64,000 nt of DNA from Odontocerum albicorne (Eukaryota; Arthropoda; Insecta; Trichoptera; Odontoceridae), in NCBI GenBank assembly GCA_949825065.1, contig OX463864.1, positions 14,211,327 through 14,275,326 of the forward strand, read 5' to 3'. The translations under genes and the position numbers were made by a program. The notes below the pieces were generated by a model that was not told where the DNA came from, ran no database searches, and worked only from the letters and a program-made list of their open reading frames with translations. Position 1 is the first letter of the stretch. Each line of letters begins with the position of its first letter. Below are positions 30,881-40,321 of this stretch, piece after piece.

Positions 30881-31962
30881 CTTATAAAGTTTAATGAACG
30901 TAAAAACATTAAAGTGTGAACGAATTGTTAAAATCCAGAGCTAGTAAAAGGGTGGGCGGAACGCAGGAGATGGGTGGAGCTAGATTCATTTATATTTCCA
31001 TTACAAAAGTTGATGCGTGATCGAAAGCCTGCCCCACTGAATGATTACTTATTCAAATTGGATCAGGGCGACGCATAACAAGAGGACGCAGGCGGGCGGG
31101 CGCACGGACCGAACGTTGGGAAATGCTGGATCGACTAAGGGGGAAAACCCAGCATCCCGTGATGTTAAAGGGAGTAATCTAAATCTTTCGATTAAAGAAG
31201 AAAACTACATACTGTGATTTTTACATACAAATAAGTTTCCAATTTGACGTTTTTTCGTTCGAGAGTTGTACTAATAATATATTGCATAACGCTTTCGTTA
31301 TAGTTCAACCTAGTGATCTTATTGTCATGTAGGAATGTTTTACAACCAAACAAAAGTGTTAAAAGATTCCTGAAGTATAATATACTAGACAGGAACTGTT
31401 TAAAAAAAATTGGATACCAACAGGAATCGAAAACCCGTAACCTCAGAGTTCGTCTAACTCTTCGCAGGAATCAACGTGGCTGCATCGGCTAAAAATATTT
31501 TATTTCAACGCAACACTCTTCGCTATTACTCTTGTTTGGTACCTGTATCGGGCGTATACGTCACCCAAAATATATAATTTTATTTGTGTAATTGCTGTGT
31601 ACCTATATGTAATGAATGTTCCATATGCGTGGCTTTCGCAATAATTACTATAAATAATCGGACAGCCCATGCACGCAAAGAGAGCGTATTATACATGGTA
31701 TCTAGTAAGCCATGACGGCATACACGGGCGAATAAAGGGGCTTACGATGAGCGATGGGCTGCACATAACTTAAGGAACGAAAAATGACACAAATATGTTC
31801 TCAGTTTCTGAAACGTCTGATGTGTTTTATCTACAACAAACTCCTCACCTGCTAAAGAAGAATATCTTCACCCTGCTACTTTTCACCGATAACGCAAGAA
31901 GTAAACCGGAATCTACGAGTATTGAGCGGCAGCCATCCACATAACATATTTTACAGTCTTTG
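30881..31962. other. Unassigned; one possible tRNA-like relic
   Basis: 31425-31500 (GGAATCGAAAACCCGTAACC, GAATCAACGTGGCTGCATCG) may be a decayed minus-strand tRNA-like head. 31080-31130 is GC-rich (GCAGGCGGGCGGGCGCACGG) without a frame. Confidence 0.3.
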
Positions 31963-32043
31963 TAGCGGTGCTGTATGCAGCACCGGTACAAAGCAACGGT
32001 ACAAAGCAAATGGGTACTATGGTAATGGTACCCATTTGCTTAG
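31963..32043. repeat. Pair of short hairpins
   Basis: GCGGTGCTGTATGCAGCACCG and AGCAAATGGGTAC..GTACCCATTTGCT are inverted repeats of 7 and 13 bp arms, with a duplicated CGGTACAAAGCAA between. Confidence 0.7.
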
Positions 32044-32074
32044 ATTTCTATGAGGTTTTAAAACATTATATAAA

Positions 32075-32290
32075 TCAAGTTTTACTTGTTTGATATTGAG
32101 TATTGTTTTCATCGTCGTCATCGTTGTTAAGCCTCTTAGTCAAAGATCCCCTCGCCATTTCAACGTCAATTCCGTTGGAAAACGAAACTGTGCCGTGGAG
32201 TTTGTTTGAAGTGAGTAAGCCATTTTCACAGCGATGTACTGGATCCGATGGCACACTGAAGTGAAACGATGGAAGCACACCGGCACGTTT
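32075..32290 (-). repeat. Exon-like repeat pair member 2, open frame
   Basis: The minus strand is open here (part of a 112-codon frame, 32075-32413). It reads GVLPSFHFSVPSDPVHRCEN, then GLLTSNKLHGTVSFSNGID, MARGSLTKRL and an acidic NNDDDDENN end before the stop. The nucleotide text matches 14212-14440 on the opposite strand. Whether the frame was ever translated is unclear, since the other copy has stops in this frame. Confidence 0.4.
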
Positions 32291-32311
32291 TTTACTTTTT
32301 ATGAATGAATA

Positions 32312-32795
32312 ATAATGACCGAAGTCATAGGAAAAATGTACCAAACGATTGTCAGACCCGCACTCCTCTATGGCTCCGAATGCTGGACGATGTATAACTC
32401 TTACTCTAGGCAACTAGAAACTCCTGAAATGCGCATGCTAAGATGGTCAGCTGGTGCGTCCCTAAGAGACAAAATAAAAAGCTCACGCATTCATGGAACC
32501 CTAGGTGTTAGACATCAACAGCAAGATGGAGGAGAGGCGATTGAGATGGTATGGGCACGTTGGACGCAGAGCACCCGATCACATTGTGAACCAGGCAATC
32601 TCCATGGATCTTCCTCGAATAACAACCAGAGGAAGACCAAAGAATTCATGGATGTTGCAAAAAGATAACCTGATGCAGAGGCACGGCCTGGGGGACGTAG
32701 TGCGGGACAGAAGAGCATACAACCTGAGGACGACGAGAGCTGACCCCAACAGTCTTCGCAGACAATGAGTTGGGATGGAGCCAGGGAGAAGAAGA
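32312..32795 (+). mobile_element. LINE ORF C-terminal relic, family T3
   Basis: Frame 1 (from 32315): IGKMYQTIVRPALLYGSECW, then EMRMLRWSAGASLRDKIKSS, RIHGTLGV. After a shift near 32507: DINSKMEERRLRWYGHVGRR, TTRGRPKNSWMLQKDNLMQ and a C-terminus RTTRADPNSLRRQ. It ends in GGGAGAAGAAGAAGA. This is the post-RT region of an RTE-like LINE, well preserved apart from the single frame change. The RT core upstream is absent. Confidence 0.85.
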
Positions 32796-32796
32796 A

Positions 32797-32945
32797 GACC
32801 GAAGTCATAGGTATCCTTATATCCTCGAATAAAAGGCGGAAAATTGTCTCATTTGAGGGAAGTAGCACAGTGCAGGGCTCGAACCGACGACCTTTAGCAC
32901 GGAAGCCTAATGCGATACTGCGCGGCCACGCACCTCATTGTATTT
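32797..32945 (-). mobile_element. SINE-B copy
   Basis: Minus strand: GAGGTGCGTGGCCGCGCAGT (box A region), GTCGTCGGTTCGAGCCC (box B), then TTTTCCGCCTTTTATTCGAG and GATATAAGGATACCTATGAC. It sits directly against the T3 tail; GACCGAAGTCATAGG also appears at 32308, just before the T3 frame. Confidence 0.8.
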
Positions 32946-32959
32946 CACTTTCGTTGCAT

Positions 32960-33115
32960 ACATCACAACCCTGCGGGTTTATTTCTATGTGGCAATCTCT
33001 TCCAACCAACCAGAAAGAGTACAAGAGTCTTGAAATAAAATTCAGACTAGAACCGTTTTTAAATATTGGGGTACAAAAGGAAAGCAGATCCGTTACCCGC
33101 AGATCGGAAGACTGT
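32960..33115 (-). mobile_element. SINE-A copy, diverged head
   Basis: Minus strand tail TCTGGTTGGTTGGAAGAGAT, TGCCACATAGAAATAAACCC. The body matches CTAGTCTGAATTTTATTTCA, and the head region is barely recognisable. Confidence 0.65.
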
Positions 33116-33785
33116 AGTATTTACAACTCGGTCATGCAGTTGGGATTTTGAATAATGAAAAAATAGCTTTGCTAAGGATGGTGAAATGTGACTATTTGTC
33201 AGGGAAAGAGAACAGTTACATTAGTTTGTCGAAAAGCTGACAATAATCTGTTCTGAATTCACCCTAAGGGTCTTTACCTGAATCCAGGTACTCGGAGACT
33301 ATTTTCAAAAGAAGAGTGGGGTTTATATTAATGAATGCCAGAGTTTTTCCGCTCTTTTGTTGTTTTTACATGGTTTAAAAAAGTTTGTTTTTGCAGGAAA
33401 GCCTCAAGTTTGTTTTGTTTTTAATAATCCGCTTTTACGCTATCGAATTCGAATTTACGGTACAAAAATATTTTTTTTGTAAGTACACTACTTACAAAAT
33501 TTGTAATTATATAATACATTGCTGTTTATTGATAGTACACACATATACTACGAGAGAATAAAAATTCACGCATATAAAAATATACACAAATGAATAAATT
33601 CAATCATACAACAGATGATTACAATTATTATGTAATAAAAACAAACGGATTTTTTTTTTACTGATTACACATATGAAGCAAATAAAACAACTAAAAATAA
33701 TCAACTTTACAAAATTTCGGTTTTAACTTGTGAAACTTATAAAAAATAATTCCACATATACTAGTTAGCGTTAATTTCCTAAAAA
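33116..33785. other. AT-rich sequence, nothing assigned
   Basis: No frame or repeat recognised. Confidence 0.35.
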
Positions 33786-33792
33786 AATCAAA

Positions 33793-33976
33793 ACGACATC
33801 CGTGGCCTGATGGTAAGACGTTTGTCTGCCGATCGGGAGGGTGCGGGTTCGATCCCCGCTGGAATCCAGATTTTTTTAAATGGAATTCTAGTCTGGTTTT
33901 CCCTTAGGGCCCATTAAAAAACATATTTCTGGTTGGTTGGAAGAGATTGCCAGATGGCAATAAACTTGCCAGGCGA
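33793..33976 (+). mobile_element. SINE-A copy, best preserved
   Basis: Box A CGTGGCCTGATGGTAAGACG, box B GGGTTCGATCCCC, GCTGGAATCCAGATTTTTTT, TAGTCTGGTTTTCCCTTAG, CTGGTTGGTTGGAAGAGATT, GCCAGATGGCAATAAACTTG, CCAGGC. The terminal TTGCCAGATGGCAA is a small inverted repeat common to the family tail. Confidence 0.88.
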
Positions 33977-34146
33977 AATACAGAAAAAAAATTGGTTTGT
34001 TTCTTTGCTGATTAAAATATATATATATATAAAAAGACAACCTTACATATATTTTACCTGTTTTAAGATAATCCAAAAAATCTTATATGAAATATTATTT
34101 TCTAAACAGAATTTTCGTGCCTTATTCTTCTTTAAAATTGCAGTCC

Positions 34147-34320
34147 TCATCGGAGGTTGCTGATCATCATGGCTATCTTGACCCTTAAGGCAGCATCTTT
34201 GAACAAAGATATGGTACCGAAGTAAAACCACTCTCGTAAGTTGTTCAACCAGGAAATGCATCTTCTTTCTGATGCCCTGAATGTTCCCTCAAGTTTTCTG
34301 ATAGACGCACATGTTAACAT
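34147..34320 (-). mobile_element. LINE ORF C-terminal relic, family T5
   Basis: The minus frame carries CISWLNNLREWFYFGTISLF then KDAALRVKIAMMISNLR, followed by a stop. SWLxNLRxWF...LFxxAxxKxxIAMMIxNLR is a known ending of RTE-like LINE proteins in insects. Part of a 111-codon frame. Confidence 0.6.
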
Positions 34321-34344
34321 CAACGCCTTCCGTATCATATATCT

Positions 34345-34470
34345 TCCTGACATATTCGAGTATTGAATGAAACTTACCATATCCAATGGTGCCGCAATTA
34401 TAAAAGTTGGGTATTTAAGAGGAAGAAGCTTACCTGAAAAAAAAAGAGAAATAATTTTAACGATAGGCAC
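34345..34470 (-). pseudogene. Exon-like segment, copy 1
   Basis: On the minus strand a 56-bp block encoding GKLLPLKYPTFIIAAPLDM is preceded by a pyrimidine tract and CAG and followed by GTAAGTTTCAT. This looks like an internal exon with both splice sites. A copy with two extra bases and stops lies at 60180-60310 in the same orientation, with intron flanks also conserved. The peptide loosely resembles the N-terminal region of insect CYP4-type cytochrome P450s, but that is a weak guess. Confidence 0.35.
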
Positions 34471-34689
34471 AAAACAAGTCAATATATATAAAAAAACGTG
34501 AATATATCGATAGCCTAGCGCACAAATGGGTCAAGTGCAAGATTGCTCAATTAGTAAATGCAATCTTTAAGTTTACTTCATAATGACAATTATTGAATAA
34601 TTAGTTTCGATTAACAGAGATGACAAAGCATCAGAATTTTCATTAAGAAATAAACATTTGTCAACCTTTACACAAGAAACCATTTCTAT

Positions 34690-34900
34690 ATAATGCAAAT
34701 GTAAGTGGAAGGCGAGGTCGAGAAAGACCAAGGTAAGTATCGTTTAATAAAGTGAATATTTTGAAAAAGTAAAAAATAAGAGAAATCGTGAGAGTTGTAC
34801 GAGAATATGGATGTATTATAGAAGAGGCGAAGGATGCGTGTTGAAAGGAAAATCCTTTCTACCTACCCCGACAGGGAAATGATGTGAAGGTATGTACTAT
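34690..34900 (+). mobile_element. LINE tail fragment, family T2
   Basis: ATATAATGCAAATGTAAGTG, GAAGGCGAGGTCGAGAAAGA, ATAGAAGAGGCGAAGGATGC and CTACCTACCCCGACAGGGAA mark the T2 3' part. Confidence 0.7.
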
Positions 34901-35250
34901 ATAACGTAAAAGAATCATCCCAGATGTAGGAAAGCAGGATCACAATAATGTTACCAGCTTTCATCCAAGGGTGAATGCGAATATATCCTTAGAAAACTGG
35001 TCATCCGACGGGGACAAAATATATTGAAATGGATATGGGAGAAGCGATAAAAAGAACTATAAAAAAATAATGATAAGTCGCAGTGCAGTGACTCCTAATT
35101 TAGGATTAATTGAATATAAATGACTAGACCCCAAAAAGGGATCTTACAGGTAACAAAAGGATCAAAAAGAGATACACAGGTTCATATTATGATGATGAGA
35201 AAGCAAGCTAAAATTGAGACGGGTGAATTCATCAGAGACATATACGTACA
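34901..35250. other. Unassigned sequence
   Basis: The start of a 142-codon frame (35120-35548) lies here. Its C-terminal part is a T2 remnant and the N-terminal part shows no motif. Confidence 0.3.
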
Positions 35251-35254
35251 CAGC

Positions 35255-35400
35255 CCATCAGGCTGTTTCCCTGTCGGGATAGGAATAGAGAACATAATGG
35301 CAGATTTTTATATTACAACACATATTTCGTACACAATTACACGTTCATACACCTTTTCGTCCAACTGCTACAATTTCATTAACTTTTATGTATTTATTTT
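35255..35400 (-). mobile_element. LINE tail T2, inverted segment
   Basis: Minus strand CCTATCCCGACAGGGAAACA and ACGAAAAGGTGTATGAACG correspond to the T2 end. The downstream plus copy gives a head-to-head pair. Confidence 0.55.
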
Positions 35401-35424
35401 CTTCAATGATACAATTTCGACAAT

Positions 35425-35790
35425 GTATGACATACTCGTAATACGGAATGAAGTGATAAGTGATATATATGAACATAAGGCTGATGAGTTAAATAAGATG
35501 AAGGTGAGTATTCATGGATGGTTTGGGCACGTTGAACGAATGAATTAAGAAATGCTAACAAAACACACATATGTTACATTGCAAATGTTAATAGTAGGCG
35601 TAGAAAATGAAGATCATGGAAAGTGTAGTTGGATCAAGTGAACGATATTTTGAAACAAGAAACTATAGATCGTAGGAACTGTATGACAAGGTGTATAGAT
35701 ATGACAGAGGCGAAATATGCGTGACGAGATAAAAGTATAGTACTCTGTCTACCACAGCAGGAAAACGGTGTGATGGTTTGTAGGTATGAG
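35425..35790 (+). mobile_element. LINE tail, family T2
   Basis: MYDILVIRNEVISDIYEHKA, DELNKMKVSIHGWFGHVERM can be read, then the DNA text of the 3' half to GGTGTGATGGTTTGTAGGTA. Confidence 0.7.
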
Positions 35791-35981
35791 CAATGATGTA
35801 TACGTAAAAATATCGAGCCACCTTAATGGGTATTTTTGTTACAAAAATCCAATACCAAGCTGCTAGATGTTTCTTCAATTATCTCAGAACATATTAGAAA
35901 ATGTGGGCTTGGTCCTTTTTGCATATTTACGTCCAATTATTTGGAGTGATATTTATTGCCGCGTATCATGCACCCTAAATA

Positions 35982-36095
35982 TTTTATTTTGGGGCCTCGG
36001 AATGGATTGAGAAGCTCTCTTTTATTTTGGGGCCTCGGAATGGATTGAGAAGCTCTCTTTTATTTTGGGGCCTCGGAATGGATTGAGAAGCTCTC
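35982..36095 (+). repeat. Three exact 38-bp tandem repeats
   Basis: Unit starts TTTTATTTTGGGGCCTCGGA and ends GAAGCTCTC at 35982, 36020 and 36058, with no visible differences among copies. Confidence 0.95.
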
Positions 36096-36162
36096 TTTTC
36101 TTATGTTCATTTTCCGAAAGCACCACATTTAAAAAAAATGTAAATATTAAGATAGTATTTTT

Positions 36163-36230
36163 TTTTAACACTGCACGGATTTCTCCTGTTATACGACGAG
36201 GGTCTGCTAACACTAGTTACTTTTTCGCAA
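36163..36230 (-). repeat. Dispersed repeat shared with 18849-18916
   Basis: Minus strand GCAGACCCTCGTCGTATAAC then AGGAGAAATCCGTGCAGTG matches the 18.8-kb copy. Confidence 0.5.
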
Positions 36231-36699
36231 GGAATAATATTATCCAGGATTTTTCTCATATTGCCAGGCCGTACCGAGAATATATCCACAGTAACATTCA
36301 GTTGGTTCAATATCGCTATACAACGCGTGACTGAGTGTTAAGCCATGATATTAGTTATGTAGAACAGAGGGTGATTCCTTGTACGGTTATATTTAACTAA
36401 GTTAAAACATAGTGCGGTCATGGTAAAATTGTCACGGTAGAATTTGTATTCGAATGAAAAATATACTTCACCATTTGAATGTACATCACCCATGTCGAAT
36501 ATAATAATAAAGGGCACAATTCGAATTGGGTTTAAGGTATTTTGAATCTTCAGTGTCACCAGAGATGATTATGTAAGTCAACTGTAATCGGCATATCATA
36601 TTATATATAATATATATAGAGGTTCAGTACTTGCAGCTTGTTAACATCTTTTTGCATTGGATTTCTAATCATTAGCAGCCATACTACGCCATTTGGTTC
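36231..36699. other. Unassigned sequence
   Basis: No supported feature. Overlapping short frames on both strands look random. Confidence 0.3.
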
Positions 36700-36885
36700 G
36701 CCCTGCTACTCTTTAGAATACAACGAAACAGCACGTCTTCTATCGACTCTAGTTGACATAGTACTAAGGGTAGAGGTAACACATTTTACATGTAAAATCA
36801 CCTGTAATGAGCGTGGCAGGCGTCGTGGTATGTCCATACACAATTTAAGTTGTTCAGGCCGGAAACTTTTAAATAAAAGTAATGA
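36700..36885 (+). repeat. Coding-like repeat 'EYNET', copy 4
   Basis: Encodes SLEYNETARLLSTLVDIVLR, VEVTHFTCKITCNERGRRRG and MSIHNLSCSGRKLL. This is the longest clear copy of the peptide shared with 6.3 and 11 kb. Family unknown. Confidence 0.5.
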
Positions 36886-37485
36886 GATAAAATAAAAATT
36901 CAAAATGTAAAATTTCGACTTGGCGAATTCTTCCAAAATACCATCGAAATGAATTAAAAAGGGTCATGGCAATCGAGTAAACGGCGTACATCATTTTAAT
37001 ATCCCATCGAAGACGCAGGTATAATATCAATCAACCCGGTGCGCTCGGGAGCCGGTCGATCGTTTCTCTTTTCGAGGAATGGCAATCGAGAAATAAGGAC
37101 CCGATGACATCAAACGAAATTAGGGCCCGTTCCATCAGAGGAAAGTTATGTTCCATCTTAATATATAACGCAAGGGAAATTTCCTCATTTCTGGTGCGCG
37201 CCCATCATAAATTTCCAAACTATTTCCAATTATAAATGCGGCTGAGTTATGACTCCCGTTCCACCTTTCACCGTTTGTGGAATGTTGGGATTCGAATACC
37301 GTTGTGGAATTTCCACCTCAGACATATATGAGAAGGGAGGATATTTTTTTTTAAATTTTCAACGACAAAGACGAGGATGGACTGCCAACTAAGCACGAGA
37401 TTCGGTCATCTCAGGGTTACTAACTAGAAGCAGGAGATCTTAAAATATTCATCACCCTCTTTATAATTCATTCATTCAGTCGTAT
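36886..37485. other. Unique block with balanced composition
   Basis: 36960-37330 (GTGCGCTCGGGAGCCGGTCG, CTGGTGCGCGCCCATCATAA) has no repeat partner here and is GC-richer than its surroundings. No frame is supported. It may be conserved non-coding sequence of a nearby gene. Confidence 0.35.
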
Positions 37486-37489
37486 CGTA

Positions 37490-37760
37490 TAGAATACGAA
37501 AAGTTTGGAACGATTTCGAAAAATGTGGCACGATGAATCAAATTCTGAAAGATAAAAGTGTAAAGATAGGAGTGTGTACAAACGTAGTAGAAGAGAAAAT
37601 ATCATATGTGCCAATACATAATGAAATTGAGAATTCTCTCTGCCTACCCTAATAGGGGCATAAGGTCATGATACTAATCGGATGGTACCCTTAAACATCT
37701 TAAAAAGCGTGGGCCGGAGACAACATTGTCTTCGGTCCCATTTATCGAGTCTTAGGTTTC
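37490..37760 (+). mobile_element. LINE tail T2 followed by a second repeat scrap
   Basis: ATAGGAGTGTGTACAAACGT, GAATTCTCTCTGCCTACCC and CAAAAGGGGC-like text mark the T2 end. From 37690 CTTAAAAAGCGTGGGCCGGA and GACAACATTGTC resemble the text at 14765-14815. Confidence 0.55.
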
Positions 37761-37919
37761 TGAATCAATGGAGTGGGTATAAAACACTCAATTCATCATC
37801 GAACGTATTACACGTGGAAAAAAACTACGCATTACACGTGGAAAAAAACTACATTCGAAACGAACGCATTGAGATATTTCCTCAAAACATGTAAAACGAG
37901 GGTTAAATCCTTTTCGCGT

Positions 37920-38345
37920 CATTCATTATCCTGTCGTGTAGCTCATGACTGAGCATCGTGACTCTCATGATAGCCCTTGACGACTCCTCCCTATCCATCT
38001 GTGCACTCAGCGGTTCGAACAGCAGTCGTTAAGGGTAGTCCTATTGCGTCTCTCATTTGTTCAGTCCAATGCATTAAAACTCTTCCTCTTGACCACAAGC
38101 CTCTCAAAACTGTCTTCTTAATCACGAGCAATGTGCCCAAATAATAGGAGGACTCGTTAAAGGCATATTGTCGACAATCTTTCGGTGATTCTCAATTCTT
38201 CGAGGAATGGAATGGAATTCGTAACGTCCTTCTTTAGCACCACATTTTAAATGCATCTATTATACGTTTCCCATTTATTCTCAGAGCCACAAGTCTCCAC
38301 GGCGTACATAAATAAAGCGAAGACGAGAGACTTAACCGGGCGCAT
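37920..38345 (-). mobile_element. LINE ORF C-terminal relic, family T1
   Basis: Minus-strand text corresponds to the 0.8-kb copy (ACGAGTCCTCCTATTATTTG, GGGCACATTGCTCGTG, TGGACTGAACAAATGAGAGA, GACTACCCTTAACGACTGCT). It extends further 5' (GTTAAGTCTCTCGTCTTCGC). Several frame changes. Confidence 0.65.
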
Positions 38346-38424
38346 TTGAATAGTGATTTAGCAACATTACGTAGAATTTAAAGTGTATTTCATTATTTAA
38401 TTAAACTTGCATAGTACGCAGTAC

Positions 38425-38582
38425 ACCCTGGCGGGATTATTCCCACGCGAAAATCTCCTCCAAATAACCAGAAAGGTGTGAAAGAAGCCTTAAATGAAAT
38501 CTGTAAATAATAGTGGATTCGATCTCGAGTAAGAGCGCCCTGGAAGACAGTCTGCAATCAAACATCAATATATTCGTATTGA
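38425..38582. mobile_element. SINE-A tail (minus) abutting SINE-C (plus)
   Basis: 38427-38480 is a reversed SINE-A tail (CTCCAAATAACCAGAAAGG). From about 38500 AATAGTGGATTCGATCTCG and AGAGCGCCCTGGAAGACAGT form a SINE-C copy. Confidence 0.6.
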
Positions 38583-39160
38583 TTGTATTTTAATTATATT
38601 ACCATAGTTAAGACATGCTATTTAATATAATGACTTACAGGGGCGTGCGTAACAGTTAGGCAACAAATTAAAACTGTAATGTAAATGACAATAATAAAGA
38701 ATTTATGACTAAGCAAATACATTGATAATCATCAAAAACGTCCAAAGAAGTCTTCAAACAACAAAGAATACGAATAGAAGTCGTTTTTTATATTGGTGTG
38801 AGCGGAGACAACATCGCGTAGGCAGTGGTCTTGTAGCAAGACGTCGACATGACATATAAAATAATAATCATCAATCTCGAAACCACGACACCGTCACAGA
38901 CATACTCATAAGCAACACAAGCACCCGCTTTCATCTATCCAGGTGGTCATTAATCGTCTAAGACAGGAGTTCATAAACTTTTTTTTAAATTACACAACAT
39001 AGTGAAATTTACAAAGAGTGGCGGCATACTACCATTACACCTCTTGGCCCATCGTCCGACCTCTGCCCATTCATAAACAAATTTTCATAATAAATGTATC
39101 TATCGATATAATACCTACCCTCTTGATTCATCGTGTAATTAATACATTTATACTTGCTAT
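38583..39160. other. Unassigned sequence
   Basis: No supported frame or repeat. Confidence 0.35.
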
Positions 39161-39164
39161 CACG

Positions 39165-39424
39165 CCGTCTTCCTATCAGGGGAAGCAGAAATGAGATAGC
39201 GCTCAACTTTTCAATCGAGGCACACACCTATCGCTTTTTTACATCCATAAACCTTCTCACAAAGTTCCTACGACTTTTCAGATTGTTTTAACATGTCCTT
39301 TATTCAAAATATCATCCACTTTATCCGACCATAGTTTCCTTGGTCTTCCTCTACTACGCCTTCGGCACACATTTGCGCTGTTTAATTGTTTAATTGGTAT
39401 TTCTTCGTTAATTCGTTCCACGTG
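39165..39424 (-). mobile_element. LINE tail, family T2
   Basis: Minus strand GGAAGACCAAGGAAACTATG, GTCGGATAAAGTGGATGATA and AGCGCTATCTCATTTCTGC follow the T2 3' order. It continues into the palindrome's left arm. Confidence 0.7.
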
Positions 39425-39873
39425 TCCAAACTATCGCAAAGTGCTCTTCTTCATCTTACTCATAACATCAGCATCAAGTTCATCATTTATCACTTCATAC
39501 TCATATCGGAATTATTATTTATTATTATTTGTTTTTTTTTGTATTTCGGAACTAATTTGTTCTACGTGCTCAAACATCTCCGTTCGCCCTTCTTCATCTT
39601 ATTCAACACATCAGCCTAAAGTTCAGATTCATCACTAATAACTTCATACGCAATGAAGTTATTAGTGATGAATGTGAACTTAAGGCTGATGTGTTGAATA
39701 AGATGAAGAAGGGCGAACGGAGATGCTTGAGCACGTAGAACAAATTAGTTCCGAAATACAAAAGAACAATTAATAATAAATAATAATTCCGATATGAGTA
39801 TGAAGTGATAAATGATGAACTTGATGCTGATGTTATGAGTAAGATGAAGAAGAGCACTTTGCGATAGTTTGGA
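39425..39873. repeat. Near-perfect palindrome made of T2 tail sequence
   Basis: Arms of about 222 bp meet at a 5-base spacer (39648-39652, between ACTTCAT and ATGAAGT). The arms read the same T2 block (GATGAATGTGAACTTAAGGC, AATAAGATGAAGAAGGGCGA) twice in opposite directions, plus AATTAGTTCCGAAATACAAA and AATAATAATTCCGATATGAG. Only a few indels and mismatches, so recent or maintained. Confidence 0.92.
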
Positions 39874-40115
39874 TCATGTATAGTCACCCCATGTATTCTT
39901 CTAAGTGCAAGCATTTGTACAGAATTTATTCAGCTCTTTTCAGTCTTGTTCAACGTCCACGTTTCCCTCCCATACATCAATGTTCGTACTAAAATATTGC
40001 TGTGGTCTATCATCTAGACAGGTTTTGATACTGTCCGATTCGAGTATATATATTTTAGTACCGCATATGCTACTAACATCCCTTATAATTTGAGTTTAGA
40101 AAGTTTTTTTTTTTT
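39874..40115. other. Unassigned; T2-like upstream text, reversed
   Basis: 39885-40000 (CACCCCATGTATTCTTCTAA, GTCCACGTTTCCCTCCC) resembles reversed upstream T2 sequence. The rest is AT-rich. Confidence 0.4.
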
Positions 40116-40116
40116 T

Positions 40117-40321
40117 GAGTTTATTGCCATGTGGCAATCTCTTTCAACCAACCAGAAAGATTTTTTTATATGCCTTAAGTGTTAACCAGACTGGAATCTT
40201 ATTTAAAAAAATCTGGGTTCCAGCGGGGATCGAACCCGCAACCTCCGGATCGGCAGACAAGTGTCTTACCACCAGGCCACGGAGGTTGCGGATTCGATCC
40301 CCGCTGGAATCCAGATTTTTT
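40117..40321 (-). mobile_element. SINE-A copy fused to a second, inverted fragment
   Basis: 40117-40288 is a complete minus-strand SINE-A (tail, CCAGACTGG, box B complement GGGGATCGAACCCGC, box A complement CTTACCACCAGGCCACGG). At 40281-40321 the text turns into a plus-strand SINE-A middle (GGATTCGATCCCCGCTGGAA). GGAGGTTGC is compatible with both. Confidence 0.85.

Noticed and set aside
32315..32668. 117-codon frame considered as a host gene
   Set aside because: YGSECW, EMRMLRW and GRPKNSW blocks identify it as an RTE-like LINE C-terminus with a frame change.
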